A stretch of 64,000 bases of DNA from Baylisascaris procyonis (taxonomy: Eukaryota > Nematoda > Chromadorea > Rhabditida > Ascarididae), in NCBI GenBank assembly GCA_037389465.1, contig JAZARR010000213.1, forward strand, positions 5,686,501-5,750,500, in the 5' to 3' direction. Below, one piece after another: positions 28,039 to 38,303 of the stretch. The notes under the pieces were generated by a model. That model had not been told where the DNA came from and did no database searches. It was given only the letters and a program-made list of their open reading frames with translations. Numbering within the stretch: the first letter of the stretch is position 1; each line of letters starts with the position of its first letter. The position numbers and the translations under genes are program-made.

Positions 28039-28818
28039 AAGTTTTTGCAATGTGTTGAGGCGATATCTCTACGAGTAAAATTATCAACTTATGCTTATAT
28101 ATCAGCGAAATTTAATGCATTTAATCTCGCATTGGAGAATTTACGTGAGATAATATTGCTGACTGAAATTGAAAAGCGGATATTTGGTTAGTCTTGTTGG
28201 CACATATCGTCGACTGTTTCTATTGGAGAGAAAGTGAATTTCTTATTTTTACCAAGTAAACGGTCCATTGAGAACCACCCTCCAATACGTGTACAAGTGT
28301 CTATAAAAATACGATAATATTTTATTGTAAACATTATAAAAGTTTTCAATTATATTATCAGAATATTCAATATTGTTATAATAAAAGTGCAAATGAATTG
28401 AAATAAATCGATATGATAATAAAAGTTTAATTTTGTAATCGTCCATACATCTGAATTGGATATTGATGCCCTCATACAATATTAAAACCTGAAAAGTGAA
28501 AATGTTTGAAGAATATTCCAAAGGCAGATTTCTTTATGCTACAATCTACAAACTGATCAACTTGCACCGTTAATGGATGGACATTTAAATTTTGCTGATA
28601 ATAATATAAAATAATTTTAGGCGGTCACATTTTCGATGAAATCTTAAAAGATACCCGTAAGTGTTGAGAACGTTAGAAAAGAACAACGATTCGAATAAAT
28701 TACTCAGTAATCCTAGAGAGGTGATATGTCTGTAGGTTCCCATTTCACAATTATTATCTCAAAGATACAATTATATTTCTCCTTTTCAGCGTTAAATTTT
28801 ACCACCAGTGGGCTGTAG
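28039..28818 (+). CDS. Unidentified small protein, C-terminal three exons
   Basis: Three exons fit in phase: 28039-28186, 28621-28656 and 28790-28818 (stop TAG). Acceptors are ATTTTTAG, AATTTTAG and CCTTTTCAG; donors are G|GTTAGT and C|GTAAGT. They encode about 70 residues: KFLQCVEAISLRVKLSTYAY, then a helix-rich stretch ISAKFNAFNLALENLREIIL, LTEIEKRIFGGHIFDEILKD and a short tail TPLNFTTSGL. The pattern suggests an amphipathic or coiled helix, but I recognise no family. The first exon starts in phase 0, so an upstream exon with the start codon is expected. An open stretch at 27372-27508 (MPQTAVYVFTRILYYIVNRL inside it) is a possible candidate, but it lies before the likely phospholipase poly(A) signal. 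The locus lies just downstream of the phospholipase gene on the same strand, which would suit an operon. Confidence 0.5.
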
Positions 28819-29630
28819 AGACTCAGAAAAGGGGAACACAGTTGAACATTAAGTTGTGTTATATAGCATCAGAATGAGATAGTGCATTAACTGTTTTAAT
28901 AACCTTATAGACATTGTAGTAGTTAGGCATTTATGTTATGCAAGCTTATGATCCTGGCATTTATATAAGCTTATGTTGGGCAGGTAGCGATTTTTCAGTC
29001 GTAGCTCGTGATCAGAAATGTGGGGAGGGGAGCCTAGGTGATAGAGACTCGTGGAAAACTGATGCCGGGTGCATCAAGGTCCCCGATAATATAGGTTTCT
29101 GAAAAGGAATTCGGATATACAGAAAGTGACGGGGAAGCAGAATCAAAATGTTCGGGTAAAGTGAGAGCAGAAATTTCCGGGAATTCCCGCCGGGAAGCTA
29201 GCTGCCTATTGTTTCTGCTCTTTATTCCACATTAGCATAGCGTGGTGAAAAAGAAGTCAGTTGCGTTATGGACCGCATTTAAAACACAATAAATGGAACT
29301 GCCAAAGAGAGGCAATCCACATTCCGCCGGATGTACTTTATGACAGGAAACTAAGAAAAACTTCTTTTTTTTAAGTTCCACTGTGAGCTTGTCGGTGATG
29401 TTTTGGAATCGCACGTTTATCTATGCTGCGTCTATCCATGGCGCAATTGTCCGCGGCGTAAAATCATCGACGATCCAAAAAGCTGTCATGTGAATGAAAT
29501 ACAATGATGCTGGCAATCGTTATAGAGCAAGTGAATCAATTTTTAATTCCAAAAACCTTTGAAAATAAAAATATATATCTGAATGATGACTTAGTTATCG
29601 TTAACATAGAGAGAGCATAAAAAAACATAC

Positions 29631-30422
29631 CAATGTTTAGTTGATCCGATAATGAAGACTATTAGTGATATAACGACGATTACAACAGCACTTATAGTCG
29701 CCACAATTAAGAAGATTCTCTTTGAACGAGGATCCGTTGTTTCTTTTAGAGTTATTGTCGCTGAAATATCGCTTATATAAAGTTAAATCGAAACTCGATG
29801 TGACTTAATTTATCGTGAACATTGAGAGAGGGAACAAATTAAGGTGCATAATTGGCAACCTCAAAAATATTAGATGACTTAATAATGCTTTTACCTAACT
29901 TAATATCATTTAAATAAAGACACCTTTAATAGGTGTGAATGCAAATAAAAGAGATAGTTCCCTCGCTCAAATATAATCGTTAATCGGGCAATTAAACGAG
30001 CTTCCAATCAGCTGAATTCTGATTGCATATAAGCGAATGAACGCATAAACTTGCATATTACTTCATGTTCACTGGTTGGTGCTGCAAGAATTTGTAGCAA
30101 AGATCAATTGAATACTGCTTCGTTATGTTGATGAACTTTAGTAAAGGTTAGCGCTCGCAAACAGTGGCAACGCAGCAGACAAACCATGGGCAACCGTCAT
30201 TTAATGAGCGGATTATTTATGTACACTCGTATACAAGACTGAAATGAGAGGCAATATGCTTTATGCAGTAAGCTCAAATTTTATTTGTTGTCCACTATTA
30301 ATATAAGAAATTAGAGAGAGACAAATTTTCGTCGTTAACTCAACGAATAAGTGCCGCTCACCTGGACGTTCGCTAATACTTTCGGGTTCGTTCATCTTTA
30401 GCAATAATCCACGTTGAAATTT
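29631..30422 (-). CDS. Short membrane protein or N-terminus of a type II membrane protein
   Basis: Two minus-strand exons match in phase: 30362-30422 (acceptor CTTCTTCAG, ATG at 30395, donor GTGAGC) and 29631-29760 (acceptor ATTTCAG, donor GTATGT). They encode MNEPESISERPATITLKETT, then DPRSKRIFLIVATISAVVIV and VISLIVFIIGSTKH. That is a short polar N-terminus, a basic residue pair and one strongly hydrophobic helix of about 23 residues. Positive charges before the helix suggest the N-terminus is cytosolic, as in type II enzymes such as peptidases or glycosyltransferases. No further exon in the right phase is visible to the left before the convergent plus-strand gene. Joining to the nearest good acceptor (TTTTCAG near 29.09 kb) makes an immediate TGA, so a 54-residue tail-anchored peptide is also possible. 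Function unknown. Confidence 0.55.
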
Positions 30423-31765
30423 CTGAAGAAGCAATTCCTAGAGATATTATGAGAAGCTAGTTGTCACGATTCAGATATTATGAATTTTAATATCTCATCA
30501 GTGCCATTCACATCAATAATAGTGGCAGCTATATTAATAATGCATTTTAAAGTTATACACACTCAAAATTTTCCTTTCGATTCACGTTGTTCATTCATAA
30601 GAATTTGAACATTATAATCATTTTCGTTGCTTAAACATTTGAAAATTTTTGTTTTCGAAATTAATGTAATGAATAAATTAATGAAAATTTGTGAAATTTA
30701 TTTCTACTTTAAGCTGTAAAATGAAAGAATTGCATCCTAATTTGCAATCGAAAAGGTTAGCAAGTCATAAGAATTTTATCACAACTTCAGATGCCACTCG
30801 TTGAATATATTCGATCGATGCGGCAATATAAGCGACAACGTTTTCCATTACGGATACAAATTTTCAAATATTTTATCCCGGATGGAAATTGCTGTATACG
30901 AACTCAAAGCAAATAAAATATAATATTAATCAAAGCAGTAAAAAAAAGGAATCTAACTTAGTGCACATAGAATTCAATATCACCAAAATTCGAGAATTTT
31001 GCGTAAGATTGATGTGTCACTTTGGACCTTATTTACATAGAGAGATAGATGGCTTTGCCTAGTATTGATGCGAAAGTTTATTATTTATGTGGATATATCC
31101 TCACGCATATATTTAATAGTGACATGCACAAAAAGTACTCTCTGCGAGTGGAAAATTTAATAAAACAATTATAAATTTGCATTCACAAACCATACTTTCG
31201 CAGTAATAATCGGTTCCTCTGAAATAAAATGGGTGTTGAAACGGCCAAACTAAATATGAAATCCTATCATTCAACAGCATCACTAAAATTCGACTTATCA
31301 TGATTAAAAGTATTTCAATAAAAGTTTTCAGAGATTTAAATCGATATCGCTGCAAAAGCGTAACGACATTAATACAAAATCGGTGATAAAACTCAACGTT
31401 ACATCTATTTAAAAGTCTTTATATCGTTGCATGAAAATACCTCTCTCAAAGCATTGAATTCGGTAACTCTCCCAAATATTAAAGCATAAGATTAGAATTG
31501 TCATTTACATTTCCATAACCAAATATTTCTTTCCTTTATATTCGCTTCTTTATGGTATCAGAATTAAACTTTATACGTTAAAAAAGAAATGTCTAGAAAT
31601 GGCATTATTCGTGTAAAATAAATAAAGGCAATGTTCATAATATTTACATTGTTATATATTGCTAAGAAAATGCAAAAGTTCTAACTAAATGTAAGTGAAC
31701 TATATTAAGTGCATCGAATGGAATTGCATGTCAACTGCTGTGTATTCCAATTCCTCCATACAAAA

Positions 31766-32102
31766 TTAAACATGTTGACCTGATTCCCTGCGCGATCTCC
31801 TGCTTTTCTGTATGCTACTAACGCCAGGTCGTGCAGCTCGTCTGGACTTGTGCGGTGGTGCAGGACTACATGGGCTACGTCCGCTACTACTAAGAGTAGT
31901 TGTCGTTATACAAGTTGGCGTTACCACATCCTGCTGCAGCGGTGAATCAGCATTCGAGTCGAGGACCGGACTTTTTTCTGCACTAACCTTAAAAGTGTAA
32001 GAGGATACAGTATAGTGTAAGAGAACAAAGGATCCGGAAGTATAGTAGACTTACTGTGCTCCTTCGAACAACGTAAAAAGCAGCAGCTTTTTTGGACCTG
32101 AT
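31766..32102 (-). CDS. Unidentified protein, last two exons (basic, Ser/Pro/Thr-rich tail)
   Basis: Exons 32055-32102 (donor GTAAGT) and 31766-31987 (acceptor ACTTTTAAG, stop TAA) join in phase 0. They read IRSKKAAAFYVVRRST, then VSAEKSPVLDSNADSPLQQD, a Thr run, SSSGRSPCSPAPPHKSRRAA and QKSRRSRRESGQHV. GC content and codon use clearly stand out from the AT-rich surroundings. The tail is disordered and basic, like the C-terminus of a signalling receptor or a nuclear protein. The family is not recognised. Upstream exons should lie to the right on the minus strand, but I could not find them. The next minus-strand start, at 30395, is about 1.4 kb downstream. Confidence 0.5.
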
Positions 32103-33374
32103 CTACAATCCTGAATCCATTCCCTCCCTGCACTTGCTATAACGCTTGTCAGACAAATTTTAAAATTTTATAGAATATTTGAAACGTTGTATTGGCTTGT
32201 CGCAGTGAGTTTGGTCTTCCAGGCTTATTGTTCCTTAATTTTCACTTTTGGCGCATTTGTGGGATTCTGATGGTTTGAATAAATCGTTGAGCAGAGAGCG
32301 GACGTCCATAAGTCGAACAGAATCACATCTCAAAGCAGTGTGTATCTTACAGGTTTTATTGCTTTTTTTCGTAATAAGATGACCTTCAGCGCAGAAGTTC
32401 ATACTAATACTAAGGACGCATATCCGCTTTGGCTGTCACGACTATAAATCCAATTCGAACGCTCCAGTTATGTTTTCGCTTTTATAATTCTAGTGTTCTG
32501 AATGAGTTCCACCTATTGTCCACCTTGGGTCAGTTCTCTTCGAATAACTTTGGAGAGAACTCACTTAAATTCTCATCAAGACTGTCTTTATATTACTGTT
32601 CAATGGTCGTTAGGCATATCGACGTTCGACCTTCTTATAACAGCTTTGCTATTACGAAGCCATAAGACACCACTAGATATGGGGGGGGGAGGAGTGGATA
32701 TAAGCTACCAGCAGTACTGAAATGCCACCATGATGCCTGGATAATATGGAATCCAAATGACTTTGGAGAAAATTTCGAATGATATGTTGAACCTCTGTAT
32801 TTGATTTTGGCGTTGAAGACTTTTAGCTATTCCGTTGAGCATGAAAAATTTGAAGGGACAGGGGTCAAACATATTCCACTGGTCGAACAATAAAAGTTAT
32901 CCATTGTAACAGCTCTAAAGTGTTTCAGCTTTTGAACAGCTTTCAGCAGCGATGAAAAGAGAGTATTTTTTGCTCGAAAATGCATTTGAGGTGGGGAGGG
33001 GAATGCAGGGGAGAGGGGGGGGGGGGGGAACGTGCCCATTCATTTATGTGGTGACTTCATGAACGATAGCTGAGAATGTATAACGGCTAACATTGCCTCA
33101 CCTGACAGTTCGGTGCCACGGGGGATGTCGGATGAGTATTCGTTGCATTGACCATCGTATCTATGAACACTTCTTTTATTGCTTCAATTGCAAAAATCTA
33201 CTATCGAAAACATCATATGAGAGTAACAAATCAAATATTGCATACATGCAGCAATCTGAAAAACTGTTTTTTCGAAATTTTTTTTGAATTTTTTAAAGCT
33301 AAGTGATTTACTTTAGAATGTATGTGATTTTCTAAGCATGAAGATATCTTTTTTTCAGTCGTTTTAATTAAGAA

Positions 33375-33449
33375 AATGGAATGGAATGGAATGAAATGCA
33401 ACGAGACGAAACGGAATGGAATGGAATGGACTAGAACGGAATGGAATGA
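33375..33449. repeat. Degenerate (GGAAT)n pentamer array
   Basis: About 15 units of GGAAT with variants (GAAAT, GCAAC, GAGAC). Open in several frames on both strands only because of the repeat. Confidence 0.8.
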
Positions 33450-34154
33450 AAACAATTGCGAACTGGTATCGCTAATGACGATAATAGGAATAGAATGTAA
33501 CAAAATCGAAAAAAAAGATGTGACAAAATCGCATTTTGTGTATAAACAAATAGAATTCGTTTCTTCGGCCCGTTTGGAGCAATGTGATCTGTCGATGATA
33601 TGCGCCTCATATCAGTTATGACCTAATCATCATCATCATATATATACATTACTCGTCACGTATATATTATCTTCTCAACTGATCTCCAATATTTGTTCTC
33701 ACTATCCTTTTGGGTTTTTAAACGCATGATTATGTGCAATACTGGTATTGTATATGTTATGTTTGTCTGTGTATATATTGTACATGTAATTCTATGCTTT
33801 CTTTATTATACGAATAAAGACTATTATTATTAAACGAATTCACTGCGTCATAATAGTGCAACAAATAAAACCGTAACTGGAAATAAAAATGTAAGCGGCA
33901 AGAATTGAACCATCCTGTAGTCATGGACACACACAAGGAACTAACAGGTGGTACCGTAGCCCTACCTGTTTAGATAGAAACGTGTCCTGCTGATCTACCA
34001 GCCTCCAATGCGCCAACTTAACAAATAACTGATCACAAGATTGGAAGAACGGAAGATGGAGCTGATGCAAATTTTTTGATAAGAAAGCAACCATTGCGGC
34101 TTGCAAATGGGAAAAGCCAAATTTGGAATAAATGCGCATAAATCAAACCTCTAT

Positions 34155-34350
34155 CGCCCAGTGTAAAGAAGGTAACCTCTTGGTGGACCCAACCACGAGA
34201 TGCGATGAATCACACTCCCCACGAAGTCGGGGAGCTCCTCGCACCCCCAAGGGTTGGGTCACTCGTCCTGAAGACCTCACGAGGGTGGAGGATCTCCATG
34301 GGCGGGGAACCGTGCGATGCTTCACAAGCGATGGAAGGTTGGAGAAGGCT
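34155..34350. repeat. GC-rich island, probable dispersed repeat
   Basis: About 200 bp far richer in G and C than its flanks, open in three overlapping frames on both strands with no introns. This is typical of a transposon or SINE-like fragment, but I recognise no domain. Confidence 0.35.
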
Positions 34351-36254
34351 TGATCATATTACGATACCCTTTTCACATTGTTCACGTTATTGCGCTGTAT
34401 CGTTTACATATACAGTATATTAGAGCACAATTTTTCTAAACCTAAAATATACTATAGCTTAACTTTGCTCTAGCATAATGAATTATAAAGGTGGTATGAA
34501 ACGATATCGCTTCAGGGATTTCGGAATGAATGGGATATACTAGAGTGTAGCTTAAAAAATTGTAACAAATTGGCAGTAGATTCTTGCCGTTGTGATGAAA
34601 TTTGCGACGTCATTGCTGATCGTTGTCTTCCTCTCTCCTATTGTCTCGTTAATGATGAGGAAATGTTTGCTTGATTTTTATTGTTGTCTTTGATGAAAGT
34701 TTTGTGATGAAATGTCTTTTCGTTTGTTATTTTTAACTCTTGAAATCGGAAATATTAGTAAATTAGTATATGATTATTTCTATTCGTTGAATTACATCTC
34801 GAAGGGAATTCTTTTTATTCATTGATGTAATTAAAATATTTCTTTAGTGTTTCACTTTTTACTGCAAAAAAAAAAATCGATTGCATCAATATTTCAAGTT
34901 CGAATATTTGCTGGGATTATGCAATTTACTGCAGCTTAGATCATATTGCCGTTAAATCACGTCATTTCGTAGATCACATTGGCGCGCATTTCATCACATA
35001 GAGAGATAGTGTGGAAATTCGAGCAACTTCAACTTTACTCACAACGCGCTAGTAGTACTCATATGCAGCGATCTCACGTTGCTTATTGCTTTGAATGTGA
35101 ATGATTTTACCTTTGCATTCTTAACTTTACGCCTCATAGGTAATATTTACCTAGTGCCCACACAAATTTAATTCAAAAATGACAAAGTATGCATGTTAGG
35201 TTTTGCATAGCTAATCGTGCAAATTTTTATAGAGTAGCATCGTTTTATGGTGGTCAATCGGTGAATATGGACCATCTTCTAATGGATAATATACATAAAA
35301 ATGCATTAAAATTCACTGTGCTATCATCTCATCTGTGATCGATTTACATATCGTTTTTGTTATAGATCATTTGAAATGATGCAAAATCGCAACGAACGCT
35401 CGAAGTTACCTTCTCTTTGCTAACGAACCCTCGCTCGAGTTTAACGAAACACTATTATTGTATTCGTTAAAACTTCACGTCGACCATAGATAGCTCTGAC
35501 ACTACATGTTGTTTATGTCACTTAATCTTGCCTATTGATAGATCACGTCGTTAGAAATTTTGATTTTTGGCTGCTATCTGCAATCTCTGGTCATCGGCAT
35601 TTTTTTTTTGCGTAAGCTCGTTTTTGTCCGTATGTTGGTTGGAACTTATGAGTCACAAAAGCCGTGACGGTATAATATGATGGATATAACCGAGTCAAAA
35701 TAGGCTCCTAATCCCGTTTTCATGACAGTTCATTGCGTCCAATGTGAGCTGTTAGCACTTAAGGCGCCGTTAAATTCATAAGTCCTGTGCTTCCTGTTAA
35801 GTGGGTTCTTGAAGCGAAATTTTTAGGTTAGGATTTACGCTATCGATCACTCTCTTTGTAAGCGCTTTATTCGGGATCTCTGATTGTCTTTAGTTGTATA
35901 TTTGATCATAGGTTTAACTGGTGGGCTGAAATGCGAACGGTTACGTTGTATTAATTTATACGATGAACTTCTTTGGTTGTATTCTTTAGATCTTCATAAG
36001 TCTCAGAATTGATACGACTGTGATGATATCCAACCACATTCAAAATAAAATCCCGATAGATTTTTGCTGAGATCAACGAGCTTCAACTTCGCGTTGATTT
36101 AATTCTACCCGTGATATATTTTTAGGAACACAATATCAGTGTTCTTTTAAACGTTCCTTGTTGCAATTCAAATAAAGATTCATCAAAACTTGATCTAAGT
36201 GTTTGCTGTTTTATTAAATTACTCGAAATGCTTTATCCAATGTGTCATTTATAG

Positions 36255-38029
36255 AAACAACCAGAATAGGATCCGCAGAGTGTGTGGTTACGGTGTCATC
36301 AAAGATCTCTCAAATCGTAACAAATCGTAAGGTATTGCACTGAAATTATATTTACTAATTGAACGCCATGATCGTAGAAATGGATTAGAAGTTCTAGTTT
36401 GTTCGAATCGAAGTTGATCTACTGCAATTTCCTATCTCATCAAAAGTGTACTATCTCTGTAGAAAATAAGGCGTAAGAGTACGGTCGATTATATGGACAA
36501 GTAGGTCTAGGATAATCGATAAACATTGTAATCCACATACAAAAAATTGCACCCATCAAAAATTTTCATCTCTTGTGGTTAACCTGGGCGAATACTTTTC
36601 GAGCTCTTTTTAAATATGTTAATTTATTCGACTTTCATATCTCTTTGCTATAAATTGAAGGATGTTGAGCAATATATCTGAAAAGAATATTATCCATATA
36701 ATTCAACAATTGTTTTCACGAGGGTGGAAGTGATATTGGAGTCCATTTTTTGTTTCGAAACCCCAAAAATTGAAGTGTGGAATTATTTTTCGTCATTTAA
36801 TTTAAAAGAGTAAATTAAGTGGAATGTTCAAAAGTTACCCAGATTAAGGGCAGTAGGGAAAGAGAATAAAATCGGAAGGTTTTTTATTAGTTCGCTCATA
36901 GTTGCCTAGGCTAATTTGCATATTAATCTGATTACATTGTACAGTTGTGCTCTGAAACTGTTTTCTGGCCATTTTTGCCGTCCCTAACCTCTCTCCCACC
37001 CCCCCCTCCTCCCATTATCGGTTCAATATCTCTTCCCATCCATCTTTCAGACCTCAATGATGCTCTTACAATCGATAGTCTGTCTAAATACTCTCATGGA
37101 AATAAAACAATGCCTGTCCGGCTCTTTTCCTCTTATTTTTTAACCTTAATTTTCAAATTTCTGATGCATTTGCTCTTTTAGAATAGAGATCTAAAATTCT
37201 GTTCTTCGGGCGCCACACAAATACAAACACACCGCAAGGAATGCAAGGCGAACGAGGTGTAATTAGCGATATCCATTCAATGCCGCATGGTCGTCATCCT
37301 ACCATAAGGTCATCATCGCTGTGATTTCCTCTTCCGCCCCTTCCTGAAACTTATTCTTGAAATACTTATTTTTCCTGTCTTCACCTTTCCAATACGGCTT
37401 ATCAATAAGTTGTGGGCACATTTCAGAATTGAATGATGTTTTCACGGGCATATTTTTGTAATCGAGCAGTTTATTTCTGATGTAACATGGTTTTGGCTAA
37501 CACTTTTTGTTGTTGGAGCCCATTTTCTTATTGAATTTCCTTCTCACTATTGCCTAAGCAGTAAGACGAATTCGGGAGATACGAGGTTCTACAAACTTCA
37601 GTAACTAAGAAGTAACATTACTGGATATTAGTGTTGTTTTCTCTCATTTTCCTTGTTTCTCATCTGAATTAACCATTGTTCATTTGTTGTTTTAGTGCCG
37701 CTGCGAGAGTTCAAAACACTTGTGCATTTTTCTTTGTTTTCAGTTTGGTGAAGGAGAGGGGGAAGGGGAAAGGGCAATCGAACGACCGCAAATTCTAAAA
37801 TTTTGGCCAACTAGGGCTTGCAGTCCGATGCTGAACACACATTCAGAAGAATCATGGTTTTGGTATTTACGTGGAAATTCACAAACGCTTGAGGGACTTT
37901 GGAACAGACCATCTGATAGCGCAAAATTTTCAGCTTTTTCTGCTTTTAGTCGTTGGAGATCGCTCACGTTAGCATCAACTTTAGCGCGAATTCTCAAAGA
38001 ATTTTTCAGACAACTTGTGGATTGCTAAT
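36255..38029 (+). other. Candidate exons of uncertain strand and gene
   Basis: Three splice-bounded open segments. 36255-36331 has acceptor ATTTATAG and donor AAG|GTATTG and could read TTRIGSAECVVTVSSKISQI, like the end of an Ig domain. 37051-37112 has acceptor CATCTTTCAG and reads LNDALTIDSLSKYSHGNKTM. 37741-38029 has a very good acceptor (TTTGTTTTCAG) and a Gly/Glu start, then an odd Trp-rich frame to a TAA. The last segment also reads well on the minus strand (VDANVSDLQRLKAEKAENFA, 37740-38026). They may be 5' exons of anillin, the end of an upstream gene, or partly false. Confidence 0.25.
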
Positions 38030-38084
38030 TTCGAGTTTTCGGCACAAATTTCGACAGTAAAGTGAAGGGTTTCTATAAAAACTA

Positions 38085-38150
38085 CATGTAAGAAGAGTAG
38101 TAATCCGTGTAAGAGCAGTAATATATGTAAGAAGAGCAGTAATATAAGAA
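38085..38150. repeat. Short tandem repeat upstream of the anillin start
   Basis: Three imperfect copies of a TGTAAGAAGAGCAGTAAT-like unit, about 150 bp before the assigned anillin ATG. Each copy contains GTAAGA, a donor-like sequence. Confidence 0.6.
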
Positions 38151-38303
38151 GGTATTTGATAATCTCCTCATTCAATAATTGGATATGTCATCTAGAATGA
38201 CTTACTGTTGATTGCCTATAATCACTGTTCTCTAATGATTGTTTGGTTAAGGGAATATATTCCGCATGGACATACGCGTAGGTTGGCGACAACATATGAG
38301 ATA

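Larger units (their letters stand above)
32103..36254. other. Repeat-rich intergenic region
   Basis: Mixed AT-rich DNA with patches of different composition: overlapping short frames with no clear homology at 32.4-33.0 kb, a 14-base G run at 33017-33030, GGAAT pentamers at 33.4 kb and a GC-rich island at 34.15-34.35 kb. Old transposon fragments are likely, but none could be classified. Confidence 0.45.

Noticed and set aside
28999..29091. Plus-strand open segment after TTTTTCAG, overlapping a minus-strand acceptor
   Set aside because: Both strands read acceptably for about 25-30 codons, but neither connects in phase to a neighbouring exon.
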